DNA of 64,000 bases from Alienimonas californiensis. Lineage in GTDB: Bacteria; Planctomycetota; Planctomycetia; Planctomycetales; Planctomycetaceae. This document shows, piece after piece, positions 7,705-16,506 of the stretch. Both the position numbers and the translations under genes were made by a program. Numbering within the stretch: the stretch's first letter is position 1; each line of letters starts with the position of its first letter. The notes under the pieces are model-generated. The model did no database searches. It had not been told where the DNA came from and was given only the letters and a program-made list of their open reading frames with translations. The stretch spans positions 3,862,823 to 3,926,822 of the forward strand of contig NZ_CP036265.1 in assembly GCF_007743815.1 (NCBI RefSeq), written 5' to 3'.

Positions 7705-10110
7705 TCAGCGGCGATCGCGGAGGCGCTCCTCCAACCGATCCAGCCCCGCGGAGAGCTGCGCGACTCGCTCCGGCGGCAGAACGGAGGCGCCGAAGCGCAC
7801 GGCGTAGAACTCCGCGGCGGCAGCGGCGGGCAGCGCGGCGAGGTCCCCGTCCAGCCGATCCGCCCACGCCGCCGTCGCCCGGGCGGCGAACTCCGAGGGC
7901 GTCTCCGCGTCGCCCGGCGCCACGCCCCGGCGGGCCGCCACGCGGACGAACCGCCGCCAGAATCGCACCGCGCTCTCCCGGGCCCGCCGCTCCCGGCGGC
8001 CCTGCCAGCGCCGGGCCAACAACCCGCGGCCGGCCCACCCGAGTCCGGCCAGCGCCAGCAGCGCCGCCGCGACGACCGCCCCCGCCCGCCCGTCGAACCG
8101 CGGCCCGCTCCCGTCCTCCCCGCCGATCAACTCCCGGGCGGCGTTGCGGAAGCGATCCCAGGCGGCGGCGAACGGCTGGCCGAACGTCGCCCGTTGGCGA
8201 TCCAGGCTCATCCGCACCACGTATTCCGCCCAGACCGCTTCCACCTCGTTCATCGCCGCCATGAGTCCGGCGAACCGCGGGCCGCTGGCGGCGACGCTCT
8301 CCTGCCGGGCGGCCGCGGGCGTGGGGTCGAAGGTCGTCCAGCGACCGTTCACGTGCCCCTCCACCCAGGCGTGGGCGTGCCGCTGTTGCACTTCGAGTCG
8401 ACGGGTCGCCCCGTTGAGGTCCCCGCCCTTGAACCCCGTCACGACCCGGCTGGGGATGTCGCGGTCGCGGAGCATCAGGGCCAGAGCGGTGGCGAAGTAC
8501 TCGCAATGCCCCACGCGCTTATTGGCGAGGAAGTCCTCCACGGCGTCGATCGTCGGATCCTGCACGGACAGGTCCAGCGAGTAGCCGAACCGGCCGGAGT
8601 CCCGCAGGTAGCTGGTACATCGTTCGGCGGTCCGCAGTCGGCTGCCGTCCTCTGTCCCGGCGAGGGCGGCCTCCGCGGCGGCGGTGACGGCGGGCAGTTC
8701 TTCCGGCCATTGCAGATACCGCTGTCGAAGCGGCCCGGGCAGCGGCTCCCGCGGCCCGTACCGCTGCAGACGACGCAACTCCCCCGGGGACGCTGGGCCC
8801 GGCGGCGGGGGCGGCGGCTTTCGCATCCGGCCGTCCAGATACAGCGGCTCCGGCGCCTCCAGGGTCGGCTCCACCGAGTAGACCACATACTCCACCTCCG
8901 CGGAGTTCGCCAGCGACCGCGGGCGGAGCAGCAGACCGTCGAGCGCCCGTTGCTCCGCGCGCTCGTCGGGGCTCTGCGGGAACGTGACCGCCGCGGCCCG
9001 GCCGGCGTGGAACAGCACCTCATCGCCGATCGGACGCAGCCGATAGCGTTCGACGGCGGTCACCGTCGCCGAGGCCGGCGGTTTCCGCGGGATGGAATCG
9101 ATGCTCTCGCGGGCGCCCAGGCTGTCGGACCATCGGCCCTGGACGTATCGATCGAGCGCCCGGCCGCGGAACAGCGGCTCCTCCGTGCCGAACACCGCCA
9201 CGACGTCGTTCGTCTCAAGCGAATGGCCCTGCCGCGGGCGTTCGACCTCGACCTCGAAGGCCAGTTCGCGGCTTTCCAGAATCTCCCCCAGCGCCCCCAA
9301 CCGCACCTCGCCCGAGAAACCGGTGTAGGCCGCGGAGATCCCGGAACTGCGGGTCGGGTCCATCGGGGGCCGTCGGCTGAGCCACATACGGGGCATCAGC
9401 AGGAAGATCGCCAGCCCCAATGCCAGCGCGACGCCGCCCACCGCGGCCACGGTCCGGCCCGAGGCGCCGGCGTCGTCCACGCCGACGCGGCCCGCCCGCA
9501 CCACGGACGCCGTCCGCGGCGGCGCCGCCTCGCGGCCGGGCGCCCGCAGCCGGTCGGCGTCCGGCCAGCGGGCGGACAGGTTCGTCAACGCCCACAGCGT
9601 CAGGGCGAGGAATCCGGCCAGGGCGAGCCCGAACTGCACCCCCGCCGTCAGCACCGACGCCACCGCCACCTGCAACACGGCGAGGGCCACCAACGACCAG
9701 CAGACCTTGAAGGTCTTCTTTTGCAGCGAGATGATCCAGGTGAGGTAGACTAGCAGGTGGGCCCCGAACAGCAACCGGGCCTCGATCTCCCCGCTGGTCA
9801 GCTCCGTGACCGCCAGCGCCGCCGCGGCGAGGCCGAGCAGGTTCGCAATCAGCCCCGGCAGGTGGAACGCCCGCATCCGGTCGACGAGCAGATGGGCGCC
9901 CAGCACGATTCCCGGGGTGAGCGCCGCCGGCCAGGGGTCGCCCTCGCCCAGGGCCAGCATCGCCCCCGCCGCCGCCGCCGTCGCCACCGGGCCGACCGCC
10001 GCCTCCGCGGGCGCCACCGGCGTCCGCTGCCCGGTGCCCAGTAACCAAACCCGCCAGAGAGCCGGCGGCGCGGGGACTGGGGAGAGCGTTGCGGCCGGGG
10101 CGGAGGTCAT
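7705..10110 (-). CDS. Membrane-bound transglutaminase-like protein (DUF3488 + transglutaminase core)
   Basis: 801 residues. The start at 10110 overlaps the DUF58 stop by ATGA, indicating translational coupling. The N-terminal 260 residues contain about six to seven hydrophobic helices (for example LIANLLGLAAAALAVTEL, GLALAGFLALTLWAL, VGGVALALGLAIFLLMP). An extracytoplasmic transglutaminase/protease domain follows with a Cys in VGHCEYFATAL (Cys536), His in RHAHAWVEG and Asp in FDPTP, so the catalytic triad is intact. A further TM helix (AGAVVAAALLALAGLGWAG) and a DUF4129-like tail complete it. The DUF58-transglutaminase pair usually accompanies a MoxR ATPase, and none is in this window. Substrate unknown. 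Confidence 0.88.
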   Translation of the reverse strand: MTSAPAATLSPVPAPPALWRVWLLGTGQRTPVAPAEAAVGPVATAAAAGAMLALGEGDPWPAALTPGIVLGAHLLVDRMRAFHLPGLIANLLGLAAAALAVTELTSGEIEARLLFGAHLLVYLTWIISLQKKTFKVCWSLVALAVLQVAVASVLTAGVQFGLALAGFLALTLWALTNLSARWPDADRLRAPGREAAPPRTASVVRAGRVGVDDAGASGRTVAAVGGVALALGLAIFLLMPRMWLSRRPPMDPTRSSGISAAYTGFSGEVRLGALGEILESRELAFEVEVERPRQGHSLETNDVVAVFGTEEPLFRGRALDRYVQGRWSDSLGARESIDSIPRKPPASATVTAVERYRLRPIGDEVLFHAGRAAAVTFPQSPDERAEQRALDGLLLRPRSLANSAEVEYVVYSVEPTLEAPEPLYLDGRMRKPPPPPPGPASPGELRRLQRYGPREPLPGPLRQRYLQWPEELPAVTAAAEAALAGTEDGSRLRTAERCTSYLRDSGRFGYSLDLSVQDPTIDAVEDFLANKRVGHCEYFATALALMLRDRDIPSRVVTGFKGGDLNGATRRLEVQQRHAHAWVEGHVNGRWTTFDPTPAAARQESVAASGPRFAGLMAAMNEVEAVWAEYVVRMSLDRQRATFGQPFAAAWDRFRNAARELIGGEDGSGPRFDGRAGAVVAAALLALAGLGWAGRGLLARRWQGRRERRARESAVRFWRRFVRVAARRGVAPGDAETPSEFAARATAAWADRLDGDLAALPAAAAAEFYAVRFGASVLPPERVAQLSAGLDRLEERLRDRR

Positions 10111-11777
10111 CGGGGCGCTCCGTCGGTCGTCGGGCCGTCGGGGGAGGTGGACTCGAACCGCGGCGGGACGAACAGGTCGTCGTACTGACCGAGCCGGGCG
10201 CTGACGATTTCCCAACCGCCCCCCGGGCCGCGGCGGGAGCCGAGGCCGGCGGCGGCGAACGCGGGATCGTCGGGGGGGCGGGTGGTGATGAGGGCCCGCC
10301 GGGCCGCCGGGCCCGCGGCGGCGGCGGCAGCCGTCGCCGCCGCCGCGAGGTCCACCGCCGCCCCCGGCTCCGCGAGCGCCAACTCCGTCAGCGGCCCCGT
10401 CAGGTCGCCGCCGGCCCGGCCGACGTAAATTCGCTGCTCGGCCCCCGCGGTCCGCAGACTCAGCGTCGCCCCGCCGTGCCGCCGCAGGTGCTCCGTGACG
10501 ATCGTCGCCGCAAGGCTCGCCGCCCGCTCCTCGGTGTTCTCCGTTTCTAGCCCGGGCGGGCCGTCCGCGTGCAGATCGAGCAGCACGACCAGATCGCGGT
10601 CGCGGCTCTCGTGGTACTCCCGCACCATCAGTTCCCCCGCCTTGGCGCTGCTGCGCCAGTGGATCGCCCGGGACCCGTCCCCGGGGCGGTACTCGCGGAG
10701 CTGGTAGAACTCGTCCTCGAACAGCCCTTTCCGCGGACGGGCGTGGTGGGCCGGCTCGTCCGCACGGGCGCCGCGGCGGTCCCAGAGGTGCGTCATCGCT
10801 CCCAGCGGGGGGAGGACCAGCATTTCCGCCTCGTCGCGTGCCACGATCTCCCGCCGCACCAGCCCCATGGGAAAGGCGGTCGACAGGGTGACGGGACCGA
10901 GCGCGTGCGGCCCGCGGGTGCGGGGCTCGAATCGGTAGACGCCCGTCTGCCGCTCGCGGGGCGGCACCCGGGCGAAGACGACGGCCGCGGTCAGATCCTC
11001 CCGGCGATTGCGGACGCGGTCGTTCGCGGTGACCTGCCGCGCGTTCAGCCAGCGACCACGGTAGTTCAACGCCAGTTCGATCAGCGCCACCTCCCCCGCC
11101 GCGGCGACCGCCGGGGCCGAGCGGCGGACCTCGCAGCGGCGGAGGGCGCCGGCGGCGAACCAGCCGTCCGCGGCGATCGGCCCGAGCACCAGACAGCACA
11201 CCAGCAGCAGCATGTTGCTGGGGCCGAGGAACGCCCCCAGCAGGAGCACCCCGGCGATGCCCAGCGCGATCCAGCCGGGCAGGGTCAGCCGTGTGCGTTC
11301 CTCCCGACTGCGGAATCGGGCGGCTCCGGGTCGGGCCAGCCACGCCCGCCGGGCCGCCCCCGTCAGGCACCACACCCCGACCGCCGCCGCGGCCAGCGGC
11401 AGGAAGCCGTACAGCCCCGTCCAGGGGGTGAGCCGCCCTAGACTTGCGGCGAGCAGCAGGGCGCCCAGGCCAATCCACCCCCGGCGGCGGACCGGCCGCG
11501 GGTGTCCGAACCGATCCGGCCGCAGTCTCGCGTCCAGCCGGGCGATCAGATCCGCCAGCACCCAGACCGACAGGGCGCCCGCCGCCGCGGCGGAGAGCAG
11601 CGGGACGGCGGGATCGATCCGGTCCAGCCGTTCCCAGAACGTCGCCAGGAGGACCGCCGCCGCCGCGGAACCGAGCAGGGCGCCCGCCCGGATCAGCACG
11701 AACGTCCCGCGACGGCCGAAATCGGCCGGGGGCGGGCTGTGGGGAGAGACGGCGGGCGCCGGCGGGGCCTCAGTCAT
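10107..11777 (-). CDS. DUF58 domain protein (MoxR-associated type)
   Basis: 556 residues. Several N-terminal hydrophobic helices (about residues 27-50, 57-80, 100-140 and 165-210) precede a soluble region with the DUF58 signature YQLREYRPGDGSRAIHWR followed by SSAKAGELMVREY. A vWA-like C-terminal part begins DLVVLLDLHADG. DUF58 proteins pair with transglutaminase membrane proteins and MoxR AAA+ ATPases, probably in assembling or processing envelope proteins. The stop overlaps the start of the transglutaminase gene. The gene lies 76 bases downstream of the GGQ protein gene. The C-terminal quarter is Ala-rich, with a run of Ala residues around the AAATAAAAAAG segment. Confidence 0.88.
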   Translation of the reverse strand: MTEAPPAPAVSPHSPPPADFGRRGTFVLIRAGALLGSAAAAVLLATFWERLDRIDPAVPLLSAAAAGALSVWVLADLIARLDARLRPDRFGHPRPVRRRGWIGLGALLLAASLGRLTPWTGLYGFLPLAAAAVGVWCLTGAARRAWLARPGAARFRSREERTRLTLPGWIALGIAGVLLLGAFLGPSNMLLLVCCLVLGPIAADGWFAAGALRRCEVRRSAPAVAAAGEVALIELALNYRGRWLNARQVTANDRVRNRREDLTAAVVFARVPPRERQTGVYRFEPRTRGPHALGPVTLSTAFPMGLVRREIVARDEAEMLVLPPLGAMTHLWDRRGARADEPAHHARPRKGLFEDEFYQLREYRPGDGSRAIHWRSSAKAGELMVREYHESRDRDLVVLLDLHADGPPGLETENTEERAASLAATIVTEHLRRHGGATLSLRTAGAEQRIYVGRAGGDLTGPLTELALAEPGAAVDLAAAATAAAAAAGPAARRALITTRPPDDPAFAAAGLGSRRGPGGGWEIVSARLGQYDDLFVPPRFESTSPDGPTTDGAPR

Positions 11778-11853
11778 CCGGCGGGCGTCGGCATGCGGCG
11801 GGCGGGGGCGTCGACATGCGGAGGCGTCGGGGGAGCCGCGTGGCCGGGGACGA

Positions 11854-12396
11854 TCAGCGGAGCGGTCGGAGGCCGCGTTCGGCCCGCTCCTGGTTTAGCA
11901 GTGTGTGGGCGCGGGGCTCGGTCTTCAAGACCCGCACGACGCGGCTGGGGGAGACGCCCAACCGCTGGGCCGCCGCTTTCACGTCCCACCGCTCCAGGGC
12001 GCACTCGTCCAGCGTCGCGGCCAGCACCGCCGGCCAGTCGACGTGCTGATCGCTGACCTTCAACCCATTGGCGGCCCGGGCTTCGATCAGTTCCCGCACC
12101 CGCGGATCGGCGAGGCCGTCGCCGCGGAGGCTCAGCGCCAGGTTCACCCGCAACCGCTGCACGGCGGCGGCGTGGTTCCGTTTCTGACTGCGGCTTTCGG
12201 AGCCCTCGCCGATCGCCCCGGTCGGCCGGTGCGTGACGACGACCTTCGTCTCCACCTTGTTGCGGTGTTGCCCGCCCGGCCCGCTGGCCCTGCCGGTGGT
12301 CACCTCGCACTGTTCCAGTAAGACCTCCGGCCACAGCGTCGCCGGGTGCCGGCGGAACGGCTCGGGCGCGCCGAGGGGGATCGTCGGTTCGCTCAT
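11854..12396 (-). CDS. Peptide chain release factor-like (GGQ) protein with C-terminal HTH-like region
   Basis: 180 residues from the ATG at 12396, which overlaps the sulfatase stop by ATGA. The frame is open further upstream, but that is sulfatase shadow. The peptidyl-tRNA hydrolysis domain has the GGQ tripeptide at residues 41-43 in TTGRASGPGGQHRNKVET, then VVVTHRPTGAIGEG and the SRSQKRNHAAAVQRL helix seen in RF1/RF2 and ArfB. There is no codon-recognition domain. After the catalytic domain comes a helix-turn-helix-like stretch (DVKAAAQRLGVSPSRVVRVLK) and a short basic tail. Likely role is ribosome rescue or a related hydrolysis; the specific function is not known. Confidence 0.87.
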   Translation of the reverse strand: MSEPTIPLGAPEPFRRHPATLWPEVLLEQCEVTTGRASGPGGQHRNKVETKVVVTHRPTGAIGEGSESRSQKRNHAAAVQRLRVNLALSLRGDGLADPRVRELIEARAANGLKVSDQHVDWPAVLAATLDECALERWDVKAAAQRLGVSPSRVVRVLKTEPRAHTLLNQERAERGLRPLR

Positions 12397-13808
12397 TCGC
12401 CGGGCGAAGCGTCCGCGGCGGGGAACGGGCCGGCCGGCGGAGCGGTGAACGGGACGGCCCCGTCGCGGCGGATGCGGTCCTGCATCAGCCCGGCGAGTGC
12501 CCGGGCCTTGTCCTTCCGCTCTTCGAACAGGTCGTTCTGCTCGTGGGGATCTTCCGCGAGATGAAAGAGCCGCAGCGGGTCGTAGGGGCGGTTCTGCACG
12601 AGCTTCCAACCGTCGGCGACGACCGCGTCGCCGGCTTTGCCGCCCCAGATCAGCGGGCGGCCCTCCCGCCGGGTCCAGTGCATCACCTTCCGCAGCGGCG
12701 GTTGCTCCTCGCCCCGCAGCGTGGGGGCCAGCGAGACGGCGTCCACCCCCGGGGGAACCTCCGCCCCGGCGACGTCCAGCATGGTGGCGAACCAGTCCAT
12801 CGTCATCGCGGTCATGTCGGTCTGCGTGCCCGGTGCGATCCGCCCCGGCCAGCGAGCCCCGCAGGCGACGCGGTGGCCGCCTTCGTACAGGTCCTCCTTG
12901 CCGCCGCGGTAGGGGCCGTTATGCGCCCCCGGGCCAAGGTGCCCGCCGTTGTCGGAGGTGAACACGACCAGCGTGTTCTCCGCCTGTCCGCTCTCCTCCA
13001 ACGCCTTCAGCACACGGCCGACGCCGGCGTCCATGTGCTCGATCAGGGCGACGAGCTGCGCCCGCCGGTCGGTGATGCCCGCCTCCCGGGCCTTCACCTT
13101 CTCCACCCACTCCGCGGGCGGCTGGATCGGCGTGTGCGGGGCGTTGTAGGCGAGGTACAGGAAGAACGGGGCGTCCGTCGACGCGGCGTGGCTGATCCCC
13201 GCGGCGCTCCAGTCGCTGAACAGATCGGTGGCGTGGCCCTGCGGGTCGATCGTGTCCCAGTTCCGCCGCATCATGTTGCGGTCGGAGCCGTCCGGGAAGC
13301 GGCGGGTGTGCGTGACGTAATCGGACAGCATCCCTCCCAGGAAGCCCTCGAAGGTGTCGAACCCCCGTTTGAGCGGGTGGTTGCCCGCGCCGTTGTGCGG
13401 CTCTCCGCCGAGGTGCCACTTGCCGATCAGGGCCGTCTCGTATCCGGCCGGCTTGAGCAACTCCGGCAGGGCGGGGGCGTGGGGGGAGAGGTAGCCCCAG
13501 TTGTCCTCCGGCCACGGTCGGATCACCCCCGGCACGCCGACCGAGGAGGGGAACCGGCCGGTCATCAGCGCCGCCCGGGTCGGGCTGCACACCGTGCAGT
13601 TGGCGTAGAAGTTCCGGAAGGTCAGACCCTGCTGGAAGATCGAGTCGATGTGCGGGGTCCGCACGTCCTCCGCCCCGCCGAACTGGCGTTGGATCGACAG
13701 GTCTCCGAAGCCGAGATCGTCCGCGAGGATGAACAGCACGTTCGGCCGGGCCGGCTCCGCGTCAGCGGGCTGGGCGGCGAGGAGCGTGAGGGCGAGGGCG
13801 GCGAGCAT
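12393..13808 (-). CDS. Secreted type I sulfatase (first of three)
   Basis: 471 residues. A signal peptide (MLAALALTLLAAQPADA) is followed by the sulfatase/alkaline-phosphatase fold beginning RPNVLFILADDLG. The nucleophile Cys74 lies in CSPTR, the C-x-P-x-R motif converted to formylglycine, then LMTGR, GKWHLGG and FTSDNGGH, the last providing metal-binding Asp/Asn. It would hydrolyse sulfate esters on a polysaccharide or glycoside in the periplasm. No formylglycine-generating enzyme is present nearby. It is downstream of the hydroxypyruvate-isomerase-like gene, separated by a palindrome, and overlaps the GGQ gene by four bases. Confidence 0.93.
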   Translation of the reverse strand: MLAALALTLLAAQPADAEPARPNVLFILADDLGFGDLSIQRQFGGAEDVRTPHIDSIFQQGLTFRNFYANCTVCSPTRAALMTGRFPSSVGVPGVIRPWPEDNWGYLSPHAPALPELLKPAGYETALIGKWHLGGEPHNGAGNHPLKRGFDTFEGFLGGMLSDYVTHTRRFPDGSDRNMMRRNWDTIDPQGHATDLFSDWSAAGISHAASTDAPFFLYLAYNAPHTPIQPPAEWVEKVKAREAGITDRRAQLVALIEHMDAGVGRVLKALEESGQAENTLVVFTSDNGGHLGPGAHNGPYRGGKEDLYEGGHRVACGARWPGRIAPGTQTDMTAMTMDWFATMLDVAGAEVPPGVDAVSLAPTLRGEEQPPLRKVMHWTRREGRPLIWGGKAGDAVVADGWKLVQNRPYDPLRLFHLAEDPHEQNDLFEERKDKARALAGLMQDRIRRDGAVPFTAPPAGPFPAADASPGE

Positions 13809-13837
13809 CAGAGCGCTTCAAGGACGAGGAAAGCTCT

Positions 13838-13871
13838 GTAACGCCGAGGCCCCGCGGGGCCTCGGCGTTAC
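13838..13871. repeat. Palindrome family A, copy 2
   Basis: 34-bp perfect palindrome sharing its core (TAACGCCGAGGCCCCG and complement) with the one after rpmB. It sits between the stop of the isomerase-like gene (13877) and the sulfatase start (13808), both on the minus strand, so it may end the first transcript. Confidence 0.8.
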
Positions 13872-13876
13872 GGTCA

Positions 13877-14875
13877 TCACGCCGGATCGACGCTGCGATA
13901 GGCCGCGATCACCTTCTTCTCGCCCTCGGCGCCGCCCTCGGAGTTGCCGTGCTCCATGCCGCAGACGCCCTCGAAGCCCTTTTCCTTCACCCATTTGAAG
14001 ACGTTGGCGTAGTTGATCTCGCCGGTGGTCGGCTCCTTGCGGCCGGGGTTGTCGCCGATCTGCAGGTAGGCGATCTCGTCCCAGGCACGGTCCATGTTGG
14101 GGATCAGGTTCCCCTCGGTGATCTGCTGGTGATAGATGTCGAACAGGATCTTGCAGGAGGGCGAACCGACCGCCTTGCAGAGGGCGTAGGCCTGGTCGCT
14201 GCGCTGCAGGAAGGCGCCGCCGTGGTTGGCGTACCAGTTCAGCGGTTCGAGGACCATCACCAGGTCGTGCGGCTCCAACTCGGCGGCGCAGCGCTTGAGC
14301 AGTTCGATGACGTTGGCCGTCTGAAACCCCTCGGCCAAACGGGCGCCGCCGTAGCGGGTCCACTGACCGGTCGTTTCGTCCTTGGACTGCTGGTCGACGC
14401 TGCCGGGCACCACGGTGACCCACTTCGCCCCGACCCGTTTGGCGATCTCGACCGAGCCCTTCACCTGCTGGACGATCTGGTCCCAGGTCGCGTCGTCCCG
14501 GCGGGCGAAGGTGGGCGCGTTGAAGTTGGCGTAGGCCACGAACACGCCCATTCGCATGCCGAGGTCGGACAGCTTCTGGCCGATCTTCTCCTGCGTCTCC
14601 GGGCTGCGGTTCGGCAGGCCGTTGTCTTCGAGGCTGCGGAAGCCGGCGGCGTGCATGAACTCCAGCTCCGCCATCAGCCCGTCGTCGCCCTGTCCACCGC
14701 CGGCGAGGTTGCGGAACATGCCGAAGTGCGGGGCGTAGTCGAGGGCGAACGGCTCGCCCTTCGTCAGGTCCTTCTTCACGTCGCCGTCCTGAAGAACAGC
14801 GGCGGAGGCGGCCCCGGCCACGGAGGACCCGGCGGCGAGGGCGGCGGAGGCGGCGAGCAGGTCGCGACGGTGCAT
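13877..14875 (-). CDS. Secreted TIM-barrel isomerase, hydroxypyruvate isomerase-like
   Basis: 332 residues from the ATG at 14875. The N-terminus MHRRDLLAASAALAAGSSV looks like a twin-arginine (Tat) signal, so the enzyme would be exported already folded. The AP endonuclease 2-type TIM barrel has the Hyi-family segments VMVLEPLNWYANHGGAFL, ILFDIYHQQITEGNLI, AYLQIGDNPGRKEP and CGMEHGNSEGG, with the two acidic metal/catalytic residues and the DIYHQQ helix present. Classical Hyi interconverts hydroxypyruvate and tartronate semialdehyde in the cytoplasm. An exported version more likely acts on a sugar, so the substrate is uncertain. It precedes a sulfatase, suggesting a role in polysaccharide use. 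Confidence 0.85.
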   Translation of the reverse strand: MHRRDLLAASAALAAGSSVAGAASAAVLQDGDVKKDLTKGEPFALDYAPHFGMFRNLAGGGQGDDGLMAELEFMHAAGFRSLEDNGLPNRSPETQEKIGQKLSDLGMRMGVFVAYANFNAPTFARRDDATWDQIVQQVKGSVEIAKRVGAKWVTVVPGSVDQQSKDETTGQWTRYGGARLAEGFQTANVIELLKRCAAELEPHDLVMVLEPLNWYANHGGAFLQRSDQAYALCKAVGSPSCKILFDIYHQQITEGNLIPNMDRAWDEIAYLQIGDNPGRKEPTTGEINYANVFKWVKEKGFEGVCGMEHGNSEGGAEGEKKVIAAYRSVDPA

Positions 14876-15023
14876 CGGGGGGCGGTCCGGAAGGAGGGGC
14901 GAGCGGTCGCAGTGTGGGGCGGCGGCGGCGTCGTCCGCAACGAACGGCCGATCGCCGTTCGCCCCCGTCCCGCCGTTCCTCCCGCGGCACGGGGCGAAGC
15001 GGCCGACGGCGGGCGAAAGCGGG

Positions 15024-15029
15024 TAGGCT
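15024..15029 (+). promoter_or_regulatory. Candidate -10 box giving a leaderless transcript of the 15036 gene
   Basis: TAGGCT ends 6 bases before the GTG at 15036. There is no Shine-Dalgarno sequence and no clear -35 box. The spacing would put the transcription start at or very near the first base of the start codon. Confidence 0.3.
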
Positions 15030-15035
15030 GTCCCC

Positions 15036-16448
15036 GTGACCGACGCCGTCCCCGACCCGCCCCGCCCGCCGCTGACCTTCGAGCGGTCGCACCCGCTGCC
15101 GGCGTCCGCGGCGGAGGCGTTCGCCTGGCACGAGCGCCCCGGCGCCCTCGTCCGTCTGCTGCCCCCGTGGCAGGACGTATCGATCGAATCCGCCCCCGGC
15201 CACATCCGCGAGGGGGCGGAGGTCGTGTTGAAGCTGAAGGCCGGACCGGCGTTCGTCCGCTGGCACGCCCTGCACACCGCTTATGAGAACCGCGGCGCCG
15301 ACGGCGGCATGTTCCAGGACGTGCAAACAAAGGGGCCGTTCACGTTCTGGGAGCACACGCACCACGTCGATCCCGCCCCGGGCGGAGCCTCCCTGCTGCG
15401 GGACGTCGTCCGCTACCTCCCCCCCGGCGGCCCGCTGGGGCAGGCGTTGGGCAAGGGGTTCGCGGAACGGCAGCTGGACGCCATGTTCGACTACCGCCAC
15501 GCCGTCACGGCCGCGGACCTCGCCGCTCACGGCCGCTTTCGGAACCGGCCCCGGTTGAACGTGCTGATCTCCGGCGCCGGCGGGTTGATCGGCCGGCAAC
15601 TGGTCGCGTTCCTCACCGGCGGGGGGCACAGGGTCGCGGCTCTGTCCCGCTCAGGCGGCCCGGACACGATCCAGTGGGACCCCGAGAGCGGCGAACTCCC
15701 CGCGAAGAAGCTGGCGGGGTTCGACGCCGTGGTGCACCTCGCCGGGGAGCCGGTGCAGGGGCGCTGGACCGAGGAGAAGAAGCGCCGCATCCGCGATAGC
15801 CGCGTGAAAGGCACGCGATTGCTGGCGGAGACGCTGGCCTCGCTGGAGTCGCCGCCACGGGTGCTCGTCTGTGCCAGCGCGACCGGCCTCTACGGCGACC
15901 GCGGCGACGAGGCGCTGACGGAGCAGAGCCCCCCCGGCGAGGGCTTTCTGGCGGACGTCTGCCGCGAATGGGAGGCCGCCGCCGACCCGGCCCGGGAGGC
16001 GGGGATCCGCGTGGCCCACGCCCGGTTCGGCATCGTGCTGAGCCCGGAGGGCGGCGCTCTGGGGAAACAGTTGCCGATCTTCAAGGCCGGCGGCGGCGGG
16101 CCGGTCGGCGGGGGGGAGCAGTGGTGGAGTTGGGTCGGCCGGGACGACGTCGTCGGCGCTCTGCACCACGTGTTGATGACGGACGACCTGTCCGGTCCGA
16201 TCAACGTGACCGCCCCCGGCACGGTCACCAACGCCGCGTTCACCCAGACCCTCGCGGAGACGCTGAACCGGCCGGCGCTGGTGCCCGTGCCGGCGTTCGC
16301 GGTGCGGCTGGCCTTCGGGGAGATGGGCGAGGAACTGCTGCTCGCCAGCGCGCGGGTGAAGCCGACGGCACTGCTCGGCTCCGGTTACGCCTTCCGCGAG
16401 ACCGGCCTGAAGGCGGCGCTGCGGCGTCTGCTCGGCCGCACCGTCTGA
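15036..16448 (+). CDS. SRPBCC domain fused to TIGR01777-family NAD(P)-dependent epimerase
   Basis: 470 residues with a GTG start. Residues about 12-165 form an SRPBCC (START-like) ligand-binding domain beginning FERSHPLPASAAEAFAWHERPGA, with WHALHTAY and GPFTFWEHTH inside. From about 172 follows an SDR-type Rossmann domain: NVLISGAGGLIGRQL (nucleotide-binding glycines), VVHLAGEPV, RDSRVKGTRLL, SATGLYGDRG, and the C-terminal DUF1731-like region with ALVPVPAFAVRLAFGEM. This two-domain order is known from other bacteria for YfcH-like proteins. The reaction is not established. The gene is divergent from the isomerase-like gene with a 160-bp shared promoter region. Confidence 0.88.
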   Translation: MTDAVPDPPRPPLTFERSHPLPASAAEAFAWHERPGALVRLLPPWQDVSIESAPGHIREGAEVVLKLKAGPAFVRWHALHTAYENRGADGGMFQDVQTKGPFTFWEHTHHVDPAPGGASLLRDVVRYLPPGGPLGQALGKGFAERQLDAMFDYRHAVTAADLAAHGRFRNRPRLNVLISGAGGLIGRQLVAFLTGGGHRVAALSRSGGPDTIQWDPESGELPAKKLAGFDAVVHLAGEPVQGRWTEEKKRRIRDSRVKGTRLLAETLASLESPPRVLVCASATGLYGDRGDEALTEQSPPGEGFLADVCREWEAAADPAREAGIRVAHARFGIVLSPEGGALGKQLPIFKAGGGGPVGGGEQWWSWVGRDDVVGALHHVLMTDDLSGPINVTAPGTVTNAAFTQTLAETLNRPALVPVPAFAVRLAFGEMGEELLLASARVKPTALLGSGYAFRETGLKAALRRLLGRTV

Positions 16449-16506
16449 GCCCCCGCGCCGAAGATCCCGGTGGCGAGACGCCGCTCCCCCGACACAATCC
16501 CCCGTC

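Noticed and set aside
7655-8506. Long open frames antisense to the transglutaminase and DUF58 genes (also 8194-9753 and 10569-11441 on the plus strand)
   Set aside because: They are low-complexity Arg/Gly/Pro/Ala translations typical of shadow frames in 70% G+C DNA, with no domains, and the minus-strand genes show clear family motifs.
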